DNA of 64,000 nt. Origin: Bifidobacterium sp. ESL0690. GTDB taxonomy: Bacteria; Actinomycetota; Actinomycetes; Actinomycetales; Bifidobacteriaceae. The notes under the pieces are model-generated. The model had not been told where the DNA came from and ran no database searches. It saw only the letters and a program-made list of their open reading frames with translations. Below are positions 9,662 to 17,340 of the stretch, one piece after another. The stretch is from positions 992,001-1,056,000 of the forward strand of contig NZ_CP113939.1 in the NCBI RefSeq assembly GCF_029392315.1, written 5' to 3'. The translations under genes were made by a program, and so were the position numbers. Position 1 is the first letter of the stretch. Every line of letters begins with the position of its first letter.

Positions 9662-9862
9662 GAAATCATCATTTACTGGCGATTTTCCTAGCGGAGTTTA
9701 GAGTTTCTCTGGGGTCATAATGTACTGCAATAATGTTTTCGGGGAAAGCTATGAGTTGTTCCGTCCACTGATTATTGGTATTGAAATTTATATATCGCTA
9801 CTCTGAAATTTACGTGTAGTGTAATGTTGTAGTTATTCCCAAATCTGGCATTTGGCAATGTT

Positions 9863-11056
9863 TTATTGTGTCGCTGCAATACGCGAATGCATGCGGTGAT
9901 TCTTGTCTACCGATGACGGAATGGTGTCAGCAACATTCGCGGTGGTTAGGTCTGCTGAAGTTTCTTCCTGGTCAATATGCAAGACCTGTTCGGCGATACG
10001 GTCGGCCTCGATGGCCGCTATCTGGCGTGAGAACATGATGAACCAACCGAGGAACACGAGACCGGCCAGCGCCTCGACGTTGGTCATCGTGTTGGCTCCC
10101 ATCAGCCATTGCACAAGCACGACACCGCAAACCGCGATGGCGAGGTAGCCGGCTGCGTAGATGGCTAGGGAAAGCTGTGGTGCGAGCCAGGGGAGGGCCA
10201 GCAGAAGCAGGCCCATGACAACGACGATGCCGCGGGCAAAGACGTTGTGCAGGATGGGATGCGGCGTATAGCGGAACGTGCCGATGCCGATGAAGGCGAT
10301 GCCAGAGAAAGCAAGCATGATGGAAAGGCAGGTCAGGCGCGCCTTGTAATGCTTGATGTGGCTGGAGCGCAGGGGGCCTTGCTCTTGGTGCCATTCGCGG
10401 CGTTGGCGGTACGAAGTGATCAACTCCGAGATGGCGAAGTAGCTGACGATGATGATGCAGATGCCGGCGAGGATCAGCGTCGAGTTGAACATGTGCGCGG
10501 CGAAAGTGGTGCGGTCGCCGAGCTGCGAGAAATTGTTGGTATACCAGTTCGGATCGTCGGTGGTCAGGCCTGCGACGCTCACTCCGGCGACCACGAAAAG
10601 CGGCAGCAGACCTGCCAGCGTTTTGGCGTCCATCAGTTCGGCCTGTACGAACGTGATATAGCCCGCGACACCTGCAAACCCGGCGCAAACCGGGACAATG
10701 TATTCGAGGAACATCGTGCCCATCAGGTTGCTTTCCATGCTCAGGATTGCGAACGAGGTGAGGAACAGGGTAGAGGCGTAGACCGTTGCGAGGGCTAGGA
10801 TTTCGACCAGGCGGCGCAGGATTTCTATCCGGCGATTGTGGGTATTGAGCGAACTTGAGCGCCGTGCGTAGCCAAAAATGAAAGAAATGGTGCCACAAGC
10901 GGCGATGATGATGGAGGCGATGACGAACTGGCGTCGGCTGATCATCCACGCGGCCGGCAGCAGCGAGACGCACAGCTCCATGACGCTCGCTCCGGCGATC
11001 GCGCAGATGATGAAGGAGACGAGCCCCGAGGTCTCCGTGCGCTGATGCAGTCCCAT
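9863..11056 (-). CDS. Multi-pass membrane protein, DUF998-like
   Basis: A 397-aa protein with about ten hydrophobic segments and short charged loops, ending in a polar tail of about 45 residues. The loop DDPNWYTNNFSQLGDRTTF (near residue 170) followed by FNSTLILAGICIII resembles the N-x-x-S-x-LG signature of DUF998 membrane proteins. No transport ATPase or catalytic motif is visible. It is convergent with the NUDIX gene and stands alone just upstream of tRNA-Pro. The start ATG at 11056 has AAGGG further upstream than usual. Function unknown. Confidence 0.75.
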   Translation of the reverse strand: MGLHQRTETSGLVSFIICAIAGASVMELCVSLLPAAWMISRRQFVIASIIIAACGTISFIFGYARRSSSLNTHNRRIEILRRLVEILALATVYASTLFLTSFAILSMESNLMGTMFLEYIVPVCAGFAGVAGYITFVQAELMDAKTLAGLLPLFVVAGVSVAGLTTDDPNWYTNNFSQLGDRTTFAAHMFNSTLILAGICIIIVSYFAISELITSYRQRREWHQEQGPLRSSHIKHYKARLTCLSIMLAFSGIAFIGIGTFRYTPHPILHNVFARGIVVVMGLLLLALPWLAPQLSLAIYAAGYLAIAVCGVVLVQWLMGANTMTNVEALAGLVFLGWFIMFSRQIAAIEADRIAEQVLHIDQEETSADLTTANVADTIPSSVDKNHRMHSRIAATQ

Positions 11057-11242
11057 TATTATTCGTTACCCTTCGTTATGTCTGCGACTTGTTCGCTAAC
11101 GCTCGTACTTCTATTGGCGTTCATATTTGCGGTTCGTATCCGTTTGCTTATGTACTACCGTATGTGCTTTTGCCTATCTTAGCGAGTCGCATGGCCGGGG
11201 TTGCGCTATACTTATTATTTGTGCTTGGTTTTGCGGGCACAT

Positions 11243-11316
11243 CGGGATGTAGCGCAGTTTGGTAGCGCGCCTGCTTTGGGAGCAGGATGTCGCAGGTTCA
11301 AATCCTGTCATCCCGA
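11243..11316 (+). tRNA. tRNA-Pro (anticodon TGG)
   Basis: A full cloverleaf: acceptor CGGGATG/CATCCCG, D-loop with TTTGG, anticodon stem CCTGC/GCAGG with loop TTTGGGA (anticodon TGG), T-arm GCAGG-TTCAAAT-CCTGT, discriminator A11316. Its 3' 34 bases plus 84 bp of flank are repeated at 19361-19478, so the gene is an integration target. Confidence 0.95.
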
Positions 11317-11400
11317 CTGAAATCGTTGGAGTTCCAACGTTTCTAGGTGTTGTGATTTCAGCTGTTTTGGTGTCTAGACACGATTCAGACACGATGGCTT
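11283..11400 (+). repeat. Left copy of 118-bp att-like direct repeat (tRNA-Pro 3' end plus flank)
   Basis: This segment aligns without gaps to 19361-19478, with about 15 mismatches by my count. The first 29 bases, all inside the tRNA gene, and the last 21 are identical. The pattern is that of attachment sites left by tRNA-targeting integrative elements. The flank ends in a tandem decamer (AGACACGAT twice). Confidence 0.8.
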
Positions 11401-11908
11401 ACGACTTTTCAGTTTTTCTGTTCCCCGAGAATCTGAGTATTCCTATATATTCTGTTAGGCTTGGCCGTTATTCTGCCATAGCAGAATAAGGCTATTTGTG
11501 TGAGATGTATTCTATCTGCTGTTTCTTGTTGGTCTGCTTATGGAAGCCCTCGGCTACGACGTCACCTTCCGGTGTGTGGAAGATTAAGAAAGCAGTGAGA
11601 AACCCGTAGGGCCGATATCCGATTTGATTCGGAACCGGCCCGCGGCGTTAGTAGAGGGACGAATCACAGACGCCCCTGCCGGTTTCGACACCATCCAGTG
11701 AAAAGCTTTTTGCCCGCCTTTATGATCCGGATGGGTAACGTTGCCGTACCCGACACGACCAAGTATAGCGTACCTATGGAGATTCCGCCCTTTGGATAGG
11801 ATTAAACGGCCAGCGGGAAGTAACGTTTCCGTCGGCCGCACAAGCCATCAGGCCTGTGTGCCGTGAGCCGCGCCATGCGTGGCGCGGCGTTAGTAGCAAG
11901 GGTATATC
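11317..11908. other. Island edge without intact gene; several strong hairpins
   Basis: Holds the attL flank, the antitoxin-like scrap and a series of inverted repeats: 11609-11641 (GGGCCG...CGGCCC with inner TCCGA/TCGGA), a GGGTA/TACCC hairpin near 11732-11755, and 11867-11888 (GCCGCGCCA/TGGCGCGGC). The 14-mer CGCGGCGTTAGTAG follows both the first and the last hairpin (11641-11654 and 11883-11896). This looks like a structured RNA or duplicated control element ahead of the small gene at 11909; I do not recognise the class. Confidence 0.5.
11540..11588 (+). pseudogene. C-terminal scrap of a possible XRE-type antitoxin/regulator
   Basis: The short frame MEALGYDVTFRCVED-stop resembles the C-terminal tail of small helix-turn-helix antitoxins or regulators (...LLEALGYDVxFRVV...). 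Nothing upstream in this frame looks coding back to the tRNA flank. I read it as a remnant left by rearrangement at the island edge. Weakly supported. Confidence 0.3.
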
Positions 11909-12082
11909 ATGCCCAATTCACAGAAAGGACCTAGCGGTAATAACTATCTGAGGGACTCCATCGTGGCGATCATCGCCGCCTTGATTGCCAAGGCGGACAA
12001 TATCGTCACTGACATCATGCTCGTGGCCGTCATCGGCTACCTGCTGGTCATGGACTACCGCAGCAGGCATGGTCTCCGCTAG
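11909..12082 (+). CDS. Small hydrophobic protein (57 aa)
   Basis: MPNSQKGPSGNNYLRDS followed by an amphipathic/hydrophobic stretch (IVAIIAALIAKADNIVTDIM) and a second hydrophobic run (LVAVIGYLLVMDY) ending RSRHGLR. AAGGG lies six bases before the ATG. It has one or two predicted membrane helices, so it could be a small membrane or holin-like or antimicrobial peptide, but no family is recognised. It sits immediately after the hairpin at 11867-11888 and about 70 bp before the next gene, inside the tRNA-Pro island. Confidence 0.55.
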   Translation: MPNSQKGPSGNNYLRDSIVAIIAALIAKADNIVTDIMLVAVIGYLLVMDYRSRHGLR

Positions 12083-12153
12083 GTGAAAGGTTCGCCCGGT
12101 GTATTCCGGGCGGACCTCCTTTCTCTTCTGCTTTCTGAAGTATATTCGGTGTC

Positions 12154-12966
12154 ATGATGATCGATGACATGAGGGACCCGATACGTCGCACGGCGGCAGC
12201 CCAGCGGTATTTCGAGGAGTTGAACGGAAGGTTTGATGCGTTGAGCGGCAGCTGGGAGCATGACCACCGCGAGTTCACCGAATGCGAGGGGAGCACCCCT
12301 TTGACCCGCGCGAGCGGGCAGTGTGAGGTGGCCGGGCAGCTGATGACCTGCATCTCCGCCGCGTTGGAGTCCTTGAACCTGTCGATTCTGCTGTATCGTT
12401 CGGACCCGAATACGGTCGTGACCGCGCATTATTCGGTCATCCGTACCGCGGTCGAGGCCTCATCGACCGGCATATGGCTCGGCACCACCGGCGGCGAGAA
12501 CAAGATGCGTTTCAAATCGTTGAAACTGGCGTACCGCGACAATGAGAACCTGATGGCCGTGGCGATGCGAGACAAACACGGAAACCGTGACCTGCTGGAA
12601 AACCGGAGGGCGAAACGCAGGCGTTTGGAGGAAGAGTTCGCGGCCTTGGATTGCGCCAGAGGCAAGGACATAGCAAGGTTTCCTCATTACACCCAGATCA
12701 TCCGGGACGCCGACGGAAAGATGCGAGGGAAAGGCGACAGGCGGCTTCTGGATGGGCAGACGTCGTGGAGGATGTGCAGCGGTTCGGCGCATGGGTCACG
12801 CGATGTTCTCATCGGTTCCGGCCTCGCCAGCCCCACCGGTGCCGGCGACGAGAAAACGGAAGAGGTCTCCCTGCAACGTGATCCGTGGAACACCGTCAGC
12901 TGCATGTTCCCCGCGTTGGAGAACTGCGAAAGACTGATCGACCTCTATCGTCGCGGCCAGTGGTGA
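12154..12966 (+). CDS. Hypothetical protein, island-borne (270 aa)
   Basis: A soluble, mostly helical protein with no recognised domain. The N-terminal half (about 1-115) contains helices rich in A, L and E around EVAGQLMTCISAALESLNL and AHYSVIRTAVEASSTGIWL, similar in feel to proteins of unknown function found on mobile islands. A basic middle stretch (NRRAKRRRLEEEF) follows. The C-terminal part (SGSAHGSRDVLIGSG and a final LIDLYRRG helix) is also unassigned. Start may be 12154 or 12157. Codon use is GC-rich like the following TetR/MFS block and unlike the AT-rich genes after 16 kb. Confidence 0.65.
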   Translation: MMIDDMRDPIRRTAAAQRYFEELNGRFDALSGSWEHDHREFTECEGSTPLTRASGQCEVAGQLMTCISAALESLNLSILLYRSDPNTVVTAHYSVIRTAVEASSTGIWLGTTGGENKMRFKSLKLAYRDNENLMAVAMRDKHGNRDLLENRRAKRRRLEEEFAALDCARGKDIARFPHYTQIIRDADGKMRGKGDRRLLDGQTSWRMCSGSAHGSRDVLIGSGLASPTGAGDEKTEEVSLQRDPWNTVSCMFPALENCERLIDLYRRGQW

Positions 12967-13122
12967 TATCGGTGTCGACGGGCCGCTTCTATCTTCAGCA
13001 ATACTTATATCTTTAATTTCTGATATCGAAAGGCGTTTTAGCGAAAACAAGCTTGGATACTTCTGTCCATAATCTGCATGATTTTACCGGTTGATGGAAC
13101 CAACGAACTCCCTTTGCTTGGC

Positions 13123-13764
13123 TCAATGGCAGAAACCGCTCATCTCCTGGAGGATGGTGACGATGAGCTCGGCATCGGGTTCGTGTGCCGTTTTTTCGCG
13201 TCGTCGTGACCACTCCAGCATCAGGGATATGGCCAGCTCGACCAGGCCGGTCGCCAGGAACTCGGTATGAAACGGATCGTCATTCCCGCCGATGTTTTCC
13301 GCGATTTTCCCGGACCAGCTTGGGATTTTCGCGTACAAGGCCTCCTGCAGAGTGCTGTCGGCCCGGACTATCGCCAGGCGCCGGGCGAGTGAGCCGAGGA
13401 ACTCGGGGTCGATGGAAACCAGCATTCCGTCCACGGTTGCTCTGAAGACCTCGAACGTTTCGTTGCCTTGGCGGGTGGCTGTCGCCAGATTGTCCTGAAG
13501 TCTTTCCCAAAGCGAGTCGTCGGTCGGCAGCGTCAGGACGATGTCCTCTTTGCGCGGGAAATAGCGGAAAAGGGTGATGGGGGTGACTTCGGCCTTGGCC
13601 GCAATCTCCTTGATGGTGACGTTGTCGTAGCCGTTCGCCGTGAACAGGTCCAGCGCACATCGCCTGATATGGCGGCGCGTGGCCCGTTTTTTCTCCGACT
13701 GCCAGCGTTTCCGGGTTTCCACCGCCGTCGGGGAAGTGCCGCGATTGTCTTGTGCTGTTTCCAT
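13123..13764 (-). CDS. TetR/AcrR family transcriptional regulator
   Basis: A 213-aa TetR repressor. The helix-turn-helix is near residues 25-70 (RRHIRRCALDLFTANGYDNVTIKEIAAKAEV then TPITLFRYFPRKEDIV, written here in two parts), followed by an all-helical ligand domain. The ATG at 13764 has AAGGA seven bases upstream, better than the start at 13896. It is divergent from the PEBP-MFS pair, the usual arrangement for a local repressor of an efflux pump. A motif between them recurs at a second PEBP locus (24776-24798). Confidence 0.88.
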   Translation of the reverse strand: METAQDNRGTSPTAVETRKRWQSEKKRATRRHIRRCALDLFTANGYDNVTIKEIAAKAEVTPITLFRYFPRKEDIVLTLPTDDSLWERLQDNLATATRQGNETFEVFRATVDGMLVSIDPEFLGSLARRLAIVRADSTLQEALYAKIPSWSGKIAENIGGNDDPFHTEFLATGLVELAISLMLEWSRRREKTAHEPDAELIVTILQEMSGFCH

Positions 13765-13861
13765 GCTCGGTTCCTTCCCCGTGGTCGGTTTCATGTTAAT
13801 TCCGCTGGTGTACCGGAGAGGCTTCAACAAAACGGCTTGCCCCCGGAATTGACATTTTATG

Positions 13862-13884
13862 AATGATAGTCTACTACTTATGAA
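13862..13884. promoter_or_regulatory. Conserved promoter/operator motif, copy 1
   Basis: The 23-bp element AATGATA(G/A)TCTACTACTTAT(G/A)AA lies between the divergent TetR and PEBP genes, ending 32 bp before the PEBP start. A near-identical copy (21 of 23) stands in the same place before the second PEBP gene at 24834. A TTGACA box precedes copy 1 at 13849-13854. Likely a shared operator for the TetR regulator; inference. Confidence 0.5.
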
Positions 13885-13916
13885 TTGTTCGGACAAGCTG
13901 GACGAAAGGTGAGGCG

Positions 13917-14378
13917 ATGGAGAAGATCGGCGTGGTCTGCGACGGCATCAGGGCCGACGGGCGTTTCAAAGTGGACTGTACTGGCAGGGGGCTTGATGTT
14001 TCACCGGGCTTCGGCCTTTCCGGCCTTCCGGAGAAGACCGGGAGCTTGGCTGTGGTCCTTCGCGATGTCAGCCATCCTTTGTTCGGCTCGATGACGCATT
14101 GGCTGATCTGGGACCTGCAGGTCGCGGACGAGATTCCGGGGTCGATCCCGTCCGGTGCCCGTCCCGGGATCGGCGAATCGACACAGGGAATCGCCTATGG
14201 CTGGCACCGTTACCGCGGGCCGAAACCTCCGGCAGGCACCAGCCACCGTTACGAGTTCACCGTCTACGCGTTCGACCGCATGCTCGGCCTCCGCCCGACT
14301 GCGGGCTACCGGGGTTTCCTGAAAGCTTCGGAGGGAAGGACGCTGGGAATCGGCAAAGTGCAGGGGGTTTTCGAATGA
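13917..14378 (+). CDS. YbhB/YbcL family Raf kinase inhibitor-like (PEBP) protein, copy 1
   Basis: A 153-aa phosphatidylethanolamine-binding-protein-like fold. Signatures visible: SLAVVLRDVSHPL and MTHWLIWDL (ligand-site region, about 40-65), then YGWHRYRGPKPPAGTSHRYEF... broken here (about 95-120), the family's P-x-GTsHrY motif. Bacterial members are cytoplasmic proteins without an agreed reaction. The stop overlaps the MFS start by ATGA, so the two are co-translated. A close paralogue is at 24834-25295. Its neighbours (TetR, drug-type MFS) suggest a role tied to export or stress. Confidence 0.9.
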   Translation: MEKIGVVCDGIRADGRFKVDCTGRGLDVSPGFGLSGLPEKTGSLAVVLRDVSHPLFGSMTHWLIWDLQVADEIPGSIPSGARPGIGESTQGIAYGWHRYRGPKPPAGTSHRYEFTVYAFDRMLGLRPTAGYRGFLKASEGRTLGIGKVQGVFE

Positions 14379-15886
14379 AGGGAAGTATGGAAAGAGCCGG
14401 AAGGAACGACTGGCTCATGCTTGCCGGGCTGTGCATCGCCGAGGCCGTGTTGTTCGTCAACACCACGGCGTTCAACCTGGCCTTGCCGTCGGTATCGGTC
14501 TCGTTCAACGCATCCACGGGAGCGCAGCAATGGATGGTGTCGGTCTATTCGCTGTGCTTCGTGGCTGTATTGCTGATTGCCGGCTTCCTGGGGGACAGGC
14601 TGGGCTATCGCCGTGTCCTGCTTTCCGGGCTGACTGTCTATGCGCTGGCCTCGCTGCTTGGATCATTGTCCGGCAGCGTGTCCATGCTCATCGCGGCCCG
14701 GGCGCTGCTGGGACTGTCCGCAGGCATATTCATCCCCATGGGCCTTGCCCTGATCAACAGCACCTTCCCCGCACAATCCAAAGGCAAAGCCGTCACGACC
14801 TGGACGATAGCGGGCATGCTGGGGGTCCCGTTCGGACCGGTCATCGGCGGCGGCATGACCGTGGTCATGGGTTGGAAGGGGCTGTTCGTTTTTGACCTGT
14901 TCGCCATGCTCGTCGCACTGGCAATCAACTGGGTGTTCCTTCCCCAAGAACAGCCAAAGGACAATCGAAACGAAGGCCTGCCATGGCTTCAGGCCGCTCT
15001 GATGGTCTCGGGCGTCGGCCTGTTCTCAGCCGGGCTGATCAACGCGCAGAAATCGCTTCTCGCGCCGGATGCCGTCGTGCCGATAGCCGTCGGCATAGTC
15101 CTGTCCGCCTGCTTCGTTACGGCCAACATCCGTTCCCGCAACCCTTTGACCGATCTCGGACTCCTGGGCTATGCGTCATACCGTACCAGCGCGGTGGCGC
15201 TGCTGCTTCTAAACTATATGGTATTCGGCGTCATCTTCATCCTGCCGACCTACCTGCAGACCGTACTCGGCCACAACGCCCTGCAGAGCGGCATGATGCT
15301 CATGCCGATGATAGCGGCCGCCATCATCGGCGCGTTCCTCAACAGCATCATCACCGCACGACTTGGCCAACGGGTTTCATGCCTGCTCGACCTGCTTGTC
15401 ATCGCGGCGGGCGTGCTGGCGATGGCCGCAGGCGTCGGCCTCGGCTCATACGTGTGGCTTGCCATCGGGCAGATGGTTTCCGGATTAGGCATGGGCGCGG
15501 GCCAGCCGGTCGCGTTCAACTGGGCATTGGCCGATGTCCCCGAGGACCGTTCCGGCCAGGGGTCCTCGCTGCTTTCCGTTTTCCAACAGCTGGGCTCAAT
15601 CCTCGGAATCGGCGTCTTCGGGTCCCTGCAAGGCGGTTTCTACACCACGTTCCTCGCCAAGGCGGTCGGCACGAAAACGCCCCAAGGCCTCGGAGCCACC
15701 ATCGGACAGACCCTTCGGCAAGCCGCCAGGTTGAAAAGACAATCCGGCATATCCCTCAGGAACGCTGCCATAAACGCCTACGGGACAGCCGCGATGGCCG
15801 GTTTCATCATCAGCGCCGCCATCGTCATCATAGTCACGATGCTGCTTGCGTTCACTTCCATCGGAAAGCCCCAAACAAGCAACTAA
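14375..15886 (+). CDS. MFS transporter, DHA2 drug:H+ antiporter type
   Basis: A 503-aa permease with about 14 transmembrane segments. It shows an MFS motif A-like loop (GFLGDRLGYRRVLLSG, near 65) and antiporter motif C in segment 5 (GMLGVPFGPVIGGG, near 150), both typical of DHA2 multidrug antiporters. The start at 14375 overlaps the PEBP stop (ATGA); 14387 is an alternative. The divergent TetR gene is the likely regulator. Substrate unknown. Confidence 0.9.
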   Translation: MKGSMERAGRNDWLMLAGLCIAEAVLFVNTTAFNLALPSVSVSFNASTGAQQWMVSVYSLCFVAVLLIAGFLGDRLGYRRVLLSGLTVYALASLLGSLSGSVSMLIAARALLGLSAGIFIPMGLALINSTFPAQSKGKAVTTWTIAGMLGVPFGPVIGGGMTVVMGWKGLFVFDLFAMLVALAINWVFLPQEQPKDNRNEGLPWLQAALMVSGVGLFSAGLINAQKSLLAPDAVVPIAVGIVLSACFVTANIRSRNPLTDLGLLGYASYRTSAVALLLLNYMVFGVIFILPTYLQTVLGHNALQSGMMLMPMIAAAIIGAFLNSIITARLGQRVSCLLDLLVIAAGVLAMAAGVGLGSYVWLAIGQMVSGLGMGAGQPVAFNWALADVPEDRSGQGSSLLSVFQQLGSILGIGVFGSLQGGFYTTFLAKAVGTKTPQGLGATIGQTLRQAARLKRQSGISLRNAAINAYGTAAMAGFIISAAIVIIVTMLLAFTSIGKPQTSN

Positions 15887-16167
15887 CTTTCCGGAATCAT
15901 CAGCGACGAGACTTGGGAAATGATTTGATAGCGCCTGCGAATAACGTGACATGAACACTTGTCAGATGATAAGACTGAACACGGTTCCCCGACAATCTGA
16001 GAGAACGCTGTTCATAGCCTGTTTGCAAATAGGTTTTCAAATCTTTTATGAAACCCTATTATTTTCTACTCTGTATATCTATTGCTCTTTTTGAACGAGA
16101 TTTTCCAAAAGTCGATGCTTCTGGGTGCAGTTCAGAGCAGGAACAGACAATTCCTTTTAACTTGATA
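15887..16167. other. Intergenic junction between GC-rich and AT-rich island parts
   Basis: No gene seen. Base composition drops sharply after about 15.95 kb, marking the boundary between the TetR/PEBP/MFS block and the defence genes that read towards it from the right. Confidence 0.5.
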
Positions 16168-17340
16168 TTAGGAATTTTGGTTTTTGTTTTTGCATACAGA
16201 AGAATCAGTCTTGGATGGATGCCAGACATGGAAGGGGAATCCGGCAAAGCGCGAGGTGCTTTTGATCTTTCTCATAAATGAATCAGGGCTCGGAACCACG
16301 AGGGCTACACTGTATCGTGCGCGGGTAACCGCCACATAAAATCCGCATGCGCTGGTTTCCGGTAGTTCTTTTTCTTTCAATAGCAGGTTTCTGATGGGTC
16401 CAGTGGTCTGTATCAGAATCCTGTCGCGCGTAATCCCTTTTGACTCTCCGAAATTAAGGGTTTCAACATGGTCTATAGGGTCTGTCTTCTTGTCGTACCG
16501 TAGGAACGTTACGTTTCCGTGTTGGTCGCAGTATTGTGTCTTTTCTTCGTCGTCGATGAAGAAAATCCCCATGTCCGATTCCGGATAATCGGTTTGTGAA
16601 ATACTTGCCTCGAATGCGCCAGCGGGGAAGATCAGATCGGCAAAGTCAGCTATTTGCTGGCAGTATCGATACGTTTTGGAATCATAGTCGAGCGTGCACA
16701 GTCCGTTGTCTTTCTCTTCTTCTAGCCAATTGACGATTTGTGAGCCATGGTATTTCTTTTTCTTCGTGTCACTGTGGGAAGTGGATATCACGCTTTGTCT
16801 GGGGTCGCCTACTAACGATATCGCAATTGTGCTTTTGAAAAGTGCTTCGAAGATATCCAAATCGTTGCCGCGCATATCCTGAAATTCGTCGATATAGATA
16901 TGATCATAGATTTGTTCCAACCGTTTAATTGCTTTCCCGCCAGATTTTTGGAGTAACCTATTCGCCAACAATGACAATGTGTCACTATAAGCATCGTTAT
17001 TGGAATCAATATAACGGTTTATCCCTGTTTTCCATTGTAAGTTCCGTACGCCTCGGACATAATGGAGATTATTTACCCTTCTGTTTGCGTAGAGGAGAGG
17101 AAAATAAGGGCGGACGATTTCATCCAGGAGAAATTTGTACCAGCCTATGACACGAGGGATGGCACCTTTTGTCCGTTCCTGGATCAGCCGTTCCGACAAC
17201 TCATGTTGCGCGTGCCTGGTGAATGAGATAGCCACAGTTTTCCCGGAAGCGATTTCAGGACGGCACAGCTGGTCGATGACCCATTGTGTCTTTCCCGACC
17301 CGGCGACAGATATCCTTACGACATTATTGCAATTTTCCAT
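16168..17340 (-). CDS. UvrD/Rep-like superfamily 1 helicase, Gabija GajB-like
   Basis: A 390-aa SF1 ATPase. Walker A AGSGKT is at 13-18, Walker B YIDEFQDM near 150, motif III-type GDPRQSV near 178, a motif V-like NFGESKGITRD near 300 and motif VI FYVAVTRARYSVAL near 345. It is shorter than typical GajB (about 490 aa), with reduced 1B/2B accessory domains. It starts within the end of the OLD-nuclease gene (17-bp overlap), the order and coupling seen in Gabija systems, where the helicase-like partner senses DNA ends and the partner cuts. AT-rich relative to core genes. Gabija membership is inferred from the pair. Confidence 0.85.
   Translation of the reverse strand: MENCNNVVRISVAGSGKTQWVIDQLCRPEIASGKTVAISFTRHAQHELSERLIQERTKGAIPRVIGWYKFLLDEIVRPYFPLLYANRRVNNLHYVRGVRNLQWKTGINRYIDSNNDAYSDTLSLLANRLLQKSGGKAIKRLEQIYDHIYIDEFQDMRGNDLDIFEALFKSTIAISLVGDPRQSVISTSHSDTKKKKYHGSQIVNWLEEEKDNGLCTLDYDSKTYRYCQQIADFADLIFPAGAFEASISQTDYPESDMGIFFIDDEEKTQYCDQHGNVTFLRYDKKTDPIDHVETLNFGESKGITRDRILIQTTGPIRNLLLKEKELPETSACGFYVAVTRARYSVALVVPSPDSFMRKIKSTSRFAGFPFHVWHPSKTDSSVCKNKNQNS

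Noticed and set aside
11584..11841. 85-codon frame on the minus strand in the island edge
   Set aside because: It runs through the hairpin-rich region, has no ribosome-binding site and no recognisable fold; the inverted repeats explain the sequence better.
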